Under the pieces are notes generated by a model. That model had not been told where the DNA came from, made no database searches, and saw only the letters and a program-made list of their open reading frames with translations. 64,000 nt of DNA. It comes from Robertmurraya korlensis (lineage in GTDB: Bacteria > Bacillota > Bacilli > Bacillales > Cytobacillaceae). Each line of letters opens with the position of its first letter. Within the stretch, counting starts at the first letter, position 1. Both the position numbers and the translations under genes were made by a program. The DNA lies in assembly GCF_023715225.1 (NCBI RefSeq), contig NZ_JAMBNS010000001.1, forward strand, positions 434,001 through 498,000, in the 5' to 3' direction. Shown here piece by piece: positions 54,336-62,917 of this stretch.

Positions 54336-56888
54336 ATGTCTGTTGCGTTTAGAAAAAAAATGAATATTGATGTCGAGAGTTTAAACAAGGACATTAGCTT
54401 GTTTCCTCAGGTGCATCCAGTAACCCCAGATATGAAGATTACTCATAAAGGGGTATCAAGACTTGTTATGCTTGACCGTTATACATTTAAAGATACGGAA
54501 AAGATAACATTATCGAACGGAGATTTTGTTGTTCTTACAATTAAAGAAGATCCAAAGTTTCCTGCTAGAGGTCTTGGATTTATTCTTGAAATTGATTGGG
54601 ACCAAAAGATGGCTAAAGTGCTTGTTGATGAGGAGTTTAGAGGTGTTCTAGATGACCCGGAAGAAGCTAGTACAGGAGTTATTAATCGTTCGCTTGATGT
54701 CATTGAAAAGCCATTGGAAGTGTTTTATGAGCAAATTGCGAAACGCAACGCAACAGGCTTGGCTTCAGTAGAGAGAACAGAAGAAAAGAAGGCTGAATGG
54801 TTCCAGAAGTTTTATCAGGAACTTGTTAACTTAAATTTCATTCCAGCAGGACGAGTTCTTTATGGAGCAGGCGCTGGAACAGAAGTAACATTCTTTAATT
54901 GTTATGTTATGCCATTTGTTCAAGATTCTCGTGAAGGAATCTCCGAGCATCGTAAGCAAGTAATGGAAATCATGAGCCGTGGTGGCGGAGTTGGAACAAA
55001 CGGATCAACTTTAAGACCTAGAAATACACTTGCTCGTGGAGTAAACGGTAAATCTTCTGGCTCGGTATCATGGTTGGATGATATTGCAAAGTTAACTCAC
55101 TTGGTTGAGCAAGGTGGATCAAGACGTGGAGCTCAAATGATCATGTTAGCGGACTGGCATCCTGACATTATTGAATTTATTATTTCAAAAATGCAAAACC
55201 CAAGAATTCTTCGTTTCTTACTTGAGACAACAAAAGATGAAACGATTAAAAAATATGCGAAAGAAAAACTAAAGTTTTCTCCTCTTACTGAGAGTGAGCG
55301 TTCTATGTATCAAGGAATTGCTAATTATAAAACGATTCCAGGTCATGGTGGTTTTTCTGAGAAAAACATTGCAGACGCGGAAGAAAAGCTTGCTACTGGA
55401 GGGAATTTCTCTGTTCATAACTCAGAATTCTTAACAGGTGCGAATATTTCTATCTGTTTAACGAAAGAGTTTATGACAGCGGTTGAAAATGATACTGCGT
55501 ACGAACTTCGATTCCCAGATGTGGAAAGCTATGATGCTGAGGAAATGAAGATTTACAATGAAGAGTGGCATAAAGTCGGGGACGTTCGTGAGTGGGAAAA
55601 GCAAGGCCATAAAGTACGAGTGTACAGAAAGATCCAAGCAAAAGAATTATGGAATCTGATCAATATTTGTGCGACATACTCAGCTGAGCCTGGAATTTTC
55701 TTCATCGACAACGCAAACGACATGACAAATGCAAAAGCATATGGTCAACAAGTAGTAGCTACAAATCCATGTGGAGAACAACCACTAGCACCATATTCCG
55801 TGTGTAACCTTGCTGCCGTTAATTTAGCGGAGATGGCAGATAAAGAGACAAAAACGGTTAATTTCGAAAAGCTAAGACAAACGGTCGCTGTCGGCGTTCG
55901 TATGCAAGATAACGTTATTGATGCAACTCCATACTTCCTTGAGGACAATAAGAACCAAGCATTAGGAGAAAGACGTGTAGGACTTGGTGTAATGGGCTTA
56001 CATGATCTTCTAATCTATTGTGAGACAGAATACGGTTCTGAAGAAGGAAACGTTCTTATTGATAAAGTGTTTGAAACGATTGCAACAACAGCGTATGAAA
56101 CATCTGTTGAACTAGCGAAGGAAAAAGGAAGCTTCCCGTTCCTTGTAGGGCATACAGATGTGGAAACGAATCGCCTTCGTCAAGCATTTACGCAAACGGG
56201 CTTTATGCAAAAGATGCCTGAGCATGTGAGAGAAGCCATTCTTGAAAATGGAATTCGTAACTCTCACTTGCTAACAGTAGCTCCTACAGGGTCTACTGGA
56301 ACAATGGTTGGTGTTTCAACGGGTCTTGAGCCTTACTTCTCGTTCTCATATTTCCGTAGTGGACGTCTTGGGAAGTTTATTGAAGTAAAGGCAGATATTG
56401 TACAAGATTATCTTGACCGCCATCCAGAAGCGGATCCTGATCAGTTACCTAGCTGGTTCGTATCTGCGATGGAGCTTTCACCTGAAGCGCATGCGGACGT
56501 ACAATGTGTTATCCAAAGATGGATTGATAGTTCAATCAGTAAAACGGTAAATGCACCAAAAGGATATAGCGTTGAGCAGGTAGAAAAAGTGTATGAGCGT
56601 CTATACCGAGGTGGAGCAAAGGGTGGTACGGTTTATGTGGATGGATCACGTGATAGCCAGGTTCTAACACTGAAAGCAGAAGAAAATACGGTTGATGATT
56701 TTGAGACCAATGTAGAAAAAGCACATGTAGTATTAGTTGATACCATCTCGGATCTTCGCTCAACAGATGTGACCATTGGTTCAGAAGTTGGAAATACTTG
56801 TCCTGTTTGTCGTAAAGGAAAAGTAAAAGAAATTGGTGGCTGTAACACTTGTACAAACTGTAACGCACAATTAAAGTGTGGTCTATAA
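54336..56888 (+). CDS. nrdJ: Adenosylcobalamin-dependent (class II) ribonucleotide reductase
   Basis: An 850-residue class II ribonucleotide reductase, reducing ribonucleotides with a B12-derived radical. FFNCYVMPF, NPCGEQPLAPYSVCNLAAVNL and LLTVAPTGSTGTMVGVS are the catalytic segments; there is no separate small subunit. The C-terminus holds CPVC...CNTCTNCNAQLKCG, a zinc-ribbon-like cysteine tail that includes the redox-relay cysteines of this family. AAAGGAG gives ATG 54336. Class Ib NrdEF is usual in Bacillus; this oxygen-independent enzyme suits variable oxygen. A strong terminator follows. Confidence 0.95.
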   Translation: MSVAFRKKMNIDVESLNKDISLFPQVHPVTPDMKITHKGVSRLVMLDRYTFKDTEKITLSNGDFVVLTIKEDPKFPARGLGFILEIDWDQKMAKVLVDEEFRGVLDDPEEASTGVINRSLDVIEKPLEVFYEQIAKRNATGLASVERTEEKKAEWFQKFYQELVNLNFIPAGRVLYGAGAGTEVTFFNCYVMPFVQDSREGISEHRKQVMEIMSRGGGVGTNGSTLRPRNTLARGVNGKSSGSVSWLDDIAKLTHLVEQGGSRRGAQMIMLADWHPDIIEFIISKMQNPRILRFLLETTKDETIKKYAKEKLKFSPLTESERSMYQGIANYKTIPGHGGFSEKNIADAEEKLATGGNFSVHNSEFLTGANISICLTKEFMTAVENDTAYELRFPDVESYDAEEMKIYNEEWHKVGDVREWEKQGHKVRVYRKIQAKELWNLINICATYSAEPGIFFIDNANDMTNAKAYGQQVVATNPCGEQPLAPYSVCNLAAVNLAEMADKETKTVNFEKLRQTVAVGVRMQDNVIDATPYFLEDNKNQALGERRVGLGVMGLHDLLIYCETEYGSEEGNVLIDKVFETIATTAYETSVELAKEKGSFPFLVGHTDVETNRLRQAFTQTGFMQKMPEHVREAILENGIRNSHLLTVAPTGSTGTMVGVSTGLEPYFSFSYFRSGRLGKFIEVKADIVQDYLDRHPEADPDQLPSWFVSAMELSPEAHADVQCVIQRWIDSSISKTVNAPKGYSVEQVEKVYERLYRGGAKGGTVYVDGSRDSQVLTLKAEENTVDDFETNVEKAHVVLVDTISDLRSTDVTIGSEVGNTCPVCRKGKVKEIGGCNTCTNCNAQLKCGL

Positions 56889-56893
56889 TTTAA

Positions 56894-56936
56894 AGGGAAA
56901 GAGGATGGAAATAATTGTTCCATCCTCTTTTTTCGT
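56894..56936 (+). terminator. nrdJ terminator
   Basis: GAAAGAGGATGGAA pairs with TTCCATCCTCTTTT around TAATTG, followed by T residues. Confidence 0.93.
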
Positions 56937-56995
56937 TTCTTTCTTTTTTTGTTCATACTACCTGTATAACTAGGTTGATGAAATGAGGGAAAAAA

Positions 56996-58021
56996 ATGAA
57001 GCCGTTTGTTCCACAGCTTGTATATATAGAGCCAGGTGCATTAGAGTATGAACTCGGTAAAGAATTGAAAAAAAAGTTTGAAGATATGGGCCTTGAAATA
57101 AGAGAAACTACTTCACATAATCAAATCCGTGGGATTCCTGGAGACAATGAGCTTCAGCAATACCGTAATGCCAAGTCCACTTTAGTCGTGGGTGTAAGAA
57201 GAACATTAAAATTTGATACATCTAAGCCGTCAGCAGAATATGCCATTCCTTTAGCAACGGGTTGCATGGGGCATTGTCACTACTGTTATTTACAAACCAC
57301 ATTAGGAAGTAAGCCGTATATTCGGACATACGTAAATCTAGAAGATATTTTTAATCAAGCTCAAAAATATATGGATGAACGAGCACCAGAGATCACTCGA
57401 TTCGAAGCCGCTTGTACATCAGACATTGTTGGTTTAGATCATTTGACACATTCCCTAAAGAAAACGATCGAGTTCATCGGTCAAACAGAATATGGTCAGC
57501 TTCGTTTTGTAACGAAATATCACCATGTAGACCATCTGCTTGATGCGAAACATAATGGGAAAACACGATTTCGTTTTAGTGTGAATTCGCGATATGTTAT
57601 TAAAAATTTCGAACCAGGAACATCAACATTTGATGAACGTCTTGAAGCTGCTAAAAAGGTCGCCAATGCAGGATATCCACTAGGTTTTATTGTGGCTCCT
57701 ATCTATCTTCATGACGACTGGAAGGAAGGGTATCGAGAGTTATTTGAGCGTCTTAGTGACTCGTTACAAGGAATTGAGTTACCTAACTTAACCTTTGAAT
57801 TAATTCAACATCGTTTTACCAAGCCAGCGAAAAAGGTCATAGAAAAGCGCTACCCAAAAACAAAGCTTGAAATGGATGAGGAAAAAAGAAAATACAAATG
57901 GGGGCGTTACGGAATAGGAAAGTATGTGTATCAAACGGATGAAGCAGCCGAAATGGAGCAAACGATTCGAGGGTATGTTAAAGAGTATTTTCCTACTGCA
58001 GAGGTAAGTTACTTTACGTAA
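56996..58021 (+). CDS. splB: Spore photoproduct lyase SplB
   Basis: A 341-residue radical SAM enzyme reversing the thymine dimer (spore photoproduct) formed by UV in dormant spores. The cluster motif is C90-X3-C94-X2-C97 (CMGHCHYCY), and C140 (EAACTSD) is the hydrogen-donor cysteine; both match known SplB. AAATGAGGGAAAAAA is the ribosome site. No splA precedes it. A CATACTA sequence at 56954-56960 resembles a sigma-G -10 but lacks a matching -35. Confidence 0.95.
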   Translation: MKPFVPQLVYIEPGALEYELGKELKKKFEDMGLEIRETTSHNQIRGIPGDNELQQYRNAKSTLVVGVRRTLKFDTSKPSAEYAIPLATGCMGHCHYCYLQTTLGSKPYIRTYVNLEDIFNQAQKYMDERAPEITRFEAACTSDIVGLDHLTHSLKKTIEFIGQTEYGQLRFVTKYHHVDHLLDAKHNGKTRFRFSVNSRYVIKNFEPGTSTFDERLEAAKKVANAGYPLGFIVAPIYLHDDWKEGYRELFERLSDSLQGIELPNLTFELIQHRFTKPAKKVIEKRYPKTKLEMDEEKRKYKWGRYGIGKYVYQTDEAAEMEQTIRGYVKEYFPTAEVSYFT

Positions 58022-58129
58022 AAGTCCAATTCGATAAAAAAATTAAATGATTTAGATTGTCCGCCGTACTATTTCAGGAAGCAACTGCTTAAAGATGTAT
58101 CATATACGTGCATCTAAGGAGTGACTTCC

Positions 58130-59014
58130 ATGTATATTGACGGCGTTTTTTCTGGGGGAGGCATTAAGGGGATTGCCTTAGTTGGTGCCTATGAAGCAAT
58201 TGAAAATAGAGGCTTTCGTTTTAAAAGAGTGGCAGGAACAAGTGCAGGCTCAATTATTGCTTCGTTAATTGCTGCAGGCTATACAAGCAAAGAGGTTTAT
58301 GAGCTTATCAATGAGTTGGATTTAAAAACGTTTTTGGATACTCGGCCTTCTTATCTACCCTTTCGTGTGGCTAAATGGATTCTTCTTTATTGGAGACTGG
58401 GTATCTATAAGGGCCAGAAACTTGAAGAGTGGCTTGCTGAAAAGCTTTCACAAAAAGGTGTTCGAACCTTTGCAGACCTCGAACCTCAAGCTTTAAGAGT
58501 TGTCGCATCGGATTTATCAAATGGCCGATTAATTGTTCTCCCAGATGATTTGCCGTATTATGGAATTAATCCAAATTCATTTTCAGTTGCAAAAGCGATT
58601 CGAATGAGTTGCAGCTTACCATATTTCTTTGAACCTGTGAAAATCAAGCATGACCATACGACAAGTACAGTTGTTGATGGTGGAGTTCTTAGTAATTTCC
58701 CTATGTGGCTATTCGATAGTGAGAATGTAAAAAAGGTCCGACCTGTATTAGGAATCAAACTGTCTCATAGTATTCAAGATCGACCAAATAAACAAATTAC
58801 CAATGCAATTAAGCTATACGAGGCTCTGTTTGAGACTATGAAGGATGCACATGACTCGCGGTATATTTCAAGAAAGCATGAAAAAAATATCATCTTTATC
58901 CCAACAGAAGGGGTATTAACAACGGAATTTGAATTGACCGAGGAGAAAAAGCAAATCCTTTTCGATCTAGGAAAGGAAAGAGCTTCCCAATTCTTTTCTA
59001 AGTGGAGCTATTAA
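58130..59014 (+). CDS. yqhO: Patatin-like phospholipase YqhO
   Basis: A 294-residue patatin-like hydrolase: oxyanion loop SGGGIKG (residues 8-14), nucleophile elbow G36-T-S38-A-G40 and the DGG motif (VVDGGVLSNFP) for the Ser-Asp dyad. It probably hydrolyses membrane lipids or acyl esters; substrate unknown. AAGGAGTGACTTCC gives ATG 58130. In B. subtilis mntR lies just before yqhO; here splB does. Confidence 0.9.
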   Translation: MYIDGVFSGGGIKGIALVGAYEAIENRGFRFKRVAGTSAGSIIASLIAAGYTSKEVYELINELDLKTFLDTRPSYLPFRVAKWILLYWRLGIYKGQKLEEWLAEKLSQKGVRTFADLEPQALRVVASDLSNGRLIVLPDDLPYYGINPNSFSVAKAIRMSCSLPYFFEPVKIKHDHTTSTVVDGGVLSNFPMWLFDSENVKKVRPVLGIKLSHSIQDRPNKQITNAIKLYEALFETMKDAHDSRYISRKHEKNIIFIPTEGVLTTEFELTEEKKQILFDLGKERASQFFSKWSY

Positions 59015-59060
59015 AAAGAAAACCGAGCGTCTAAAACGATGCTCGGTTTTTCTTTTTGCC
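59013..59060. terminator. Bidirectional terminator yqhO/yqhP
   Basis: AAAACCGAGC (59019-59028) pairs with GCTCGGTTTT (59041-59050); the right flank is T-rich. Confidence 0.9.
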
Positions 59061-59405
59061 TTTTCGCCCTTCAATGACCGTTAAATGTGTGGCTGATTTG
59101 GATTTATTCGCATGCTTTTTTAACGAAGTAATGGAGCCACTTTTAGCTGAAGGCTTCCGACCCTCTTTTTGAAAATACTTCTTTTTCGAACGCTTAGCAG
59201 CTTTGCGGAACGCATGCTGTTCTTTTTTGTCGGGACTTCCCTTATAAAAATGTCGAACCAAAAAGTACAGAATGACTCCGACAATTGCAAACACAAAAAT
59301 ACTTTTAAAAAATTCACTAGGATTGACCATAAGTCTAGAAACTACTCCAATAGCAGCTAAAGTAACTAAACAAACGATAAAAATAAGCGAAGTTCGATTT
59401 TTCAT
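59031..59405 (-). CDS. yqhP: YqhP (SA1362 family) membrane protein
   Basis: A 124-residue protein with two N-terminal hydrophobic helices (about 5-23 and 33-50) and a long, very basic cytosolic tail (KKEQHAFRKAAKRSKKKYFQ...GRKGKKKN). This fits the SA1362/YqhP family, of unknown function. GGGAGGTGG decides ATG 59405. The basic tail could touch RNA, DNA or the membrane surface. Confidence 0.85.
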   Translation of the reverse strand: MKNRTSLIFIVCLVTLAAIGVVSRLMVNPSEFFKSIFVFAIVGVILYFLVRHFYKGSPDKKEQHAFRKAAKRSKKKYFQKEGRKPSAKSGSITSLKKHANKSKSATHLTVIEGRKGKKKNRASF

Positions 59406-59770
59406 GAAAGCCACCTCCCTAAAAGCATGATTAGCATTTTTTTCCGCTTTTAAACTAGCTGTTCTGACAATTACACAATTTCTACCCATTGTTCGTTAAT
59501 GATGGTGAGGATATTGGGCTTGAACATTTTAATGGTGAGGTTGTTATTGTATAAAACGTTTTAAAGGTATTAATTAATTTATGCAACTTTCCACGATATT
59601 GGAACTCCGTTTTTACATTTGTTTAATAAAATCTTATCTTAATATTTATTCTACTAGAAAAGGAAAAAAACCTCTATCATGTAAACTTAAATTGACAGAA
59701 ATCAAATTATTTTTATTTATAAGTAAGGAAAGAAATGCCGTGGGACATAATACAAATGGAGGTGATTTTA
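59406..59770. other. 365-base intergenic region yqhP-yqhR
   Basis: It holds the divergent starts of yqhP and yqhR. TTGACA at 59692-59697 followed by T/A-rich TTTATTTATAAG could be a sigma-A promoter for yqhR, though the -10 spacing is ambiguous. Nothing else is convincing; the usual yqhQ gene is not here. Confidence 0.45.
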
Positions 59771-60295
59771 ATGGCAGAAAACAAGGGGAAATATGAGCAA
59801 GAACAGCATGAAAAACCATTATCATTTATGGCTATGGTCATTATTACAGGGTTTGTAGGAGGAATGCTATGGAGTTTTCTTGCATTTATTGCCTGGTATT
59901 TTAACTTCACTGAGATTCATCCAAGGGTTATCTTAGAGCCATGGGCGATCGGCGCATGGAAGAAACAATGGCTTGGTACAGTCATTTCCATTTTTCTTCT
60001 CGGAGTTATTTCAATCGGAGTTGCCATTATGTATTACATAGCGCTCAGACGTTTTAGGAGTATATTCATTAGCATGGGCTTTGGACTTGTGTTACTTGGA
60101 TTAGTATTGTTCGTACTTAACCCGATCTTCCCTGGAATTCCTCCATTTAGAAAGATGGAGTTAAATACATTAATTACTACAGCATGTTTTTATGTTTTAT
60201 ATGGGACGTTTATCGGTTATTCGATTTCCTATGAGGAACATGAAATGAAGAAAATAAAAAAGGCAAACCATGAGCCTCCCTTCTCTCCAGACTAG
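59771..60295 (+). CDS. yqhR: YqhR conserved membrane protein
   Basis: A 174-residue protein with four hydrophobic helices (about 20-45, 68-92, 98-118, 134-155) and a conserved periplasmic-side segment FTEIHPRVILEPWAIGAWK. It matches the YqhR family, which is found in spore formers. GGAGGTGATTTTA gives ATG 59771. Function unknown. Confidence 0.87.
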   Translation: MAENKGKYEQEQHEKPLSFMAMVIITGFVGGMLWSFLAFIAWYFNFTEIHPRVILEPWAIGAWKKQWLGTVISIFLLGVISIGVAIMYYIALRRFRSIFISMGFGLVLLGLVLFVLNPIFPGIPPFRKMELNTLITTACFYVLYGTFIGYSISYEEHEMKKIKKANHEPPFSPD

Positions 60296-60296
60296 T

Positions 60297-60352
60297 GTAA
60301 CGAAAAAAGGATGTGTTAGAATGTTCTTATTGAGCATTCTTTTTTCGTTTAA
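60297..60352 (+). terminator. Terminator after yqhR
   Basis: AACGAAAAAAGGATG pairs with CATTCTTTTTTCGTT with one mismatch, with an inner GAATG/CATTC helix. Confidence 0.7.
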
Positions 60353-60381
60353 CAGAATAAGATTACGAAAGGGAGAGAATG

Positions 60382-61443
60382 ATGGAAAAATTAAATAAAT
60401 TAAGAGCTGAGATAGAAAAGTTAAAGGTGGATGGAATTCTTATTACAAGTAGTTTTAATCGTCGCTATATGTCTAACTTCACAGGCTCAGCAGGTGTTGT
60501 CCTCATAAGTAAAGATCGTGCACAATTTATTACAGATTTTCGTTACGTCGAACAAGCGGAAAAGCAATGTGTCGGCTTTGAAATCGTAAAGCATAACGGT
60601 ACCGTAGCTGAAGAAGTAGCCGCGCAAGTTAAAGAGCTTGGAATCACTAGACTAGGATTTGAACAAGAACATGTTACATATTCATCTTATCAATCATATA
60701 AAGAAGCTTTGCAGTCAGAACTAGTCCCATTATCAGGCGTTATTGAAAAGTTGCGCTTGATAAAGACTGACGCAGAGATTAAGATATTAAAGGAAGCAGC
60801 AAAGATTGCAGATGCTGCGTTTACACATATTTTAGGCTTTATTCGTCCCGGTATAACAGAGTTAGAGGTTTCGAATGAGCTTGAGTTCTTTATGAGAAAA
60901 AGAGGTGCAACTTCATCATCTTTTGATATAATTGTTGCTTCGGGAATTCGATCTGCACTTCCTCATGGAGTGGCTAGTGAAAAAGTAATTGAAGCAGGTG
61001 ATTTTGTAACACTTGACTTTGGGGCATATTATAAAGGCTATGTATCCGACATTACAAGAACTGTATCAGTTGGAGAACCTGATGATAAGCTAAAGGAAAT
61101 TTACAATATTGTTTTACAAGCGCAATTACTCGGGATGGAAGGAATCAAACCAGGAATGACGGGAAAAGAAGCCGACGCATTAACAAGAAATCATATTTCT
61201 TCACATGGGTATGGTGAATATTTTGGTCATTCAACGGGACATGGTATTGGTCTAGAAGTGCATGAAGGACCTGCACTTTCGGTAAGATCAAATCTTGTTC
61301 TTGAAGAAGGAATGATTGTAACTGTCGAACCTGGTATATATATTCCAGGGCTTGGCGGTGTTCGTATTGAAGATGATACGATTATTACGAAGGATGGAAA
61401 TGAATCCCTCACTTACTCTACAAAAGAGCTTATTATTCTTTAA
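60382..61443 (+). CDS. papA: Xaa-Pro aminopeptidase PapA (YqhT)
   Basis: A 353-residue M24 metallopeptidase, the same length as B. subtilis YqhT, releasing N-terminal residues before proline. The metal ligands are in TLDFGAYYKGYVSDITRT (two Asp), GHSTGHGIGLEVHE (His), TVEPGIYI (Glu) and GGVRIEDD (Glu). AAGGGAGAG fits ATG 60382 better than ATG 60379. It stands just upstream of efp; EF-P and this peptidase are a conserved neighbour pair linked by proline. Confidence 0.94.
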   Translation: MEKLNKLRAEIEKLKVDGILITSSFNRRYMSNFTGSAGVVLISKDRAQFITDFRYVEQAEKQCVGFEIVKHNGTVAEEVAAQVKELGITRLGFEQEHVTYSSYQSYKEALQSELVPLSGVIEKLRLIKTDAEIKILKEAAKIADAAFTHILGFIRPGITELEVSNELEFFMRKRGATSSSFDIIVASGIRSALPHGVASEKVIEAGDFVTLDFGAYYKGYVSDITRTVSVGEPDDKLKEIYNIVLQAQLLGMEGIKPGMTGKEADALTRNHISSHGYGEYFGHSTGHGIGLEVHEGPALSVRSNLVLEEGMIVTVEPGIYIPGLGGVRIEDDTIITKDGNESLTYSTKELIIL

Positions 61444-61468
61444 TGCATCATATTAGGAGGATTTATTA

Positions 61469-62026
61469 ATGATTTCAGTAAACGATTTTCGTACAGGTTT
61501 AACAATTGAAGTAGATGGCGGCTTATGGCGCGTAATGGATTTCCAACACGTTAAGCCTGGTAAAGGTGCGGCATTTGTTCGTTCAAAGCTTCGTAACCTG
61601 CGTACAGGAGCGGTTCAAGAGAAGACATTCCGTGCGGGTGAGAAAGTAGCGAAAGCGCAAATCGACAACCGCAAAATGCAGTATTTATATGCAAACGGTG
61701 AGCAACATGTATTCATGGACGTTGAGTCATATGATCAAATCGAGCTTCCAGCAACTTCTATTGAATATGAACTAAAGTTTTTGAAAGAAAACATGGAAGT
61801 TCATATCATGATGTATCAAGGTGAAACACTAGGAGTTGAACTTCCTAATACTGTAGTGCTTGAAGTAGCTGAAACAGAGCCAGGAATTAAAGGTGACACA
61901 GCTTCAGGTGGAACAAAACCTGCTATTCTAGAAACGGGTCTATCTGTTCAAGTGCCTTTCTTTATTAACCAAGGTGATCGTTTAATCATTAACACAACAG
62001 AATCTTCATACGTTTCAAGAGCTTAA
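61469..62026 (+). CDS. efp: Elongation factor P
   Basis: A 185-residue translation factor that rescues ribosomes stalled at polyproline. KOW-like N-terminal domain with the modification loop [10 protein letters not shown] (K32, 5-aminopentanol-modified in B. subtilis), then two OB domains, ending in the signature [33 protein letters not shown] precedes the ATG. Terminator follows at 62050-62079. Confidence 0.97.
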   Translation: MISVNDFRTGLTIEVDGGLWRVMDFQHVKPGKGAAFVRSKLRNLRTGAVQEKTFRAGEKVAKAQIDNRKMQYLYANGEQHVFMDVESYDQIELPATSIEYELKFLKENMEVHIMMYQGETLGVELPNTVVLEVAETEPGIKGDTASGGTKPAILETGLSVQVPFFINQGDRLIINTTESSYVSRA

Positions 62027-62047
62027 TCATATACTTTCAATAGCGAA

Positions 62048-62080
62048 TGAAAAAGACACTCGAGTGAGTGTCTTTTTTTG
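62048..62080. terminator. Terminator efp/SIMPL gene
   Basis: AAAAAGACACTC pairs with GAGTGTCTTTTT around GAGT; followed by T residues. Confidence 0.93.
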
Positions 62081-62758
62081 TTATGAAGTAAATTGGAAGA
62101 CAGCCGTAATGGTTGCCTTTACTTGTAGTAATCCTGGTTCTATCGTTGTACTTACTCCTTTTACCATAGGCATCGTAGTATAAAGTGGCTCAGGGATGGT
62201 TATAGCACTGCCACCTTCAATAATGAGTATGGGAGGATGATTAAGTTGAACACGTAGGGCTTGAGCAATTGCTGCCGCCTTCTGTGTGGCATCATTAACG
62301 GCAAGTGTGAGTGCTTGTTGTTCTTGAATTAAATTATTCTTTGCAGAAAAATTTATCGCTAGTATACTGTTTGCTCCACTTTCTACTGCTTTATCAACAA
62401 CCATGCCAATTTGCTCCATATTGGATAAAGTAACAGTTAAACGATGTTCTACTTTATAATTTCTAAACGTTTGTACGCCATCGACAAAGTCGTATTGAGG
62501 GAAAATGGAATAATCAGATGTTCTAATTTTTTCTCTCGGAATTTGTAGTGAAAGCAAAGCATCCACAACAGCAGAACTCACTTGTGCATTTTCTCGCTGT
62601 GCAGGCACGAGGTCCTTATTCTCCGTAATGATTCCAATAATAACATCGGCCTGGTCAGGCTGAATATCCACCGTTCCTTCTCCTATCACTCTAATTTCAT
62701 TTGTACTTGTTGCTCTGGAAGGATAATGGTTCCATACACGCGTGTAATCTTGATACAT
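62081..62758 (-). CDS. SIMPL (DUF541) domain protein
   Basis: A 225-residue SIMPL/DUF541 protein: IRVIGEGTVDIQPDQADVIIGI opens the domain and FRNYKVEHRLTVTLSNMEQIG the second half; the last third has AVNDATQKAAAIAQAL. Most members are exported, but this one has no signal peptide, so it may be cytosolic. Function of the family is poorly known. AAGGAGGAGTTGAT gives ATG 62758. It stands where B. subtilis has yqhV. Confidence 0.88.
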   Translation of the reverse strand: MYQDYTRVWNHYPSRATSTNEIRVIGEGTVDIQPDQADVIIGIITENKDLVPAQRENAQVSSAVVDALLSLQIPREKIRTSDYSIFPQYDFVDGVQTFRNYKVEHRLTVTLSNMEQIGMVVDKAVESGANSILAINFSAKNNLIQEQQALTLAVNDATQKAAAIAQALRVQLNHPPILIIEGGSAITIPEPLYTTMPMVKGVSTTIEPGLLQVKATITAVFQFTS

Positions 62759-62847
62759 ATCAACTCCTCCTTATTTTTAGTACTTCTCTTTGTAAAATGT
62801 ATGCAGTCTAAGGAATAAGATTCTACTCTTAATTATAGAATTCAGGA

Positions 62848-62877
62848 GTCATAAAGTGGCCAAGCAGGCATACAAAT
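62848..62877 (+). promoter_or_regulatory. Sigma-E promoter of the spoIIIA operon
   Basis: GTCATA (62848-62853), with 15 bases between ATA and CATA, then CATACAAAT (62869-62877) is a near-consensus mother-cell sigma-E promoter. It lies 41 bases before the spoIIIAA start, fitting known sigma-E control of spoIIIA. Confidence 0.85.
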
Positions 62878-62917
62878 GAATTAATGAGAAAGGTTCTGAT
62901 GACAGGAGGTAAAGGTT

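Noticed and set aside
56536-56956. Two minus-strand open frames opposite the nrdJ 3' end
   Set aside because: They overlap conserved RNR sequence and its terminator, with no start signals.
56931-56960. Sigma-G promoter before splB
   Set aside because: CATACTA at 56954-56960 is a perfect -10, but the -35 position reads TTTCGT and lies in the nrdJ terminator; too weak to call.
59581-59796. 71-codon open frame before yqhR
   Set aside because: No ribosome site, overlaps the yqhR start, and no recognisable protein features.
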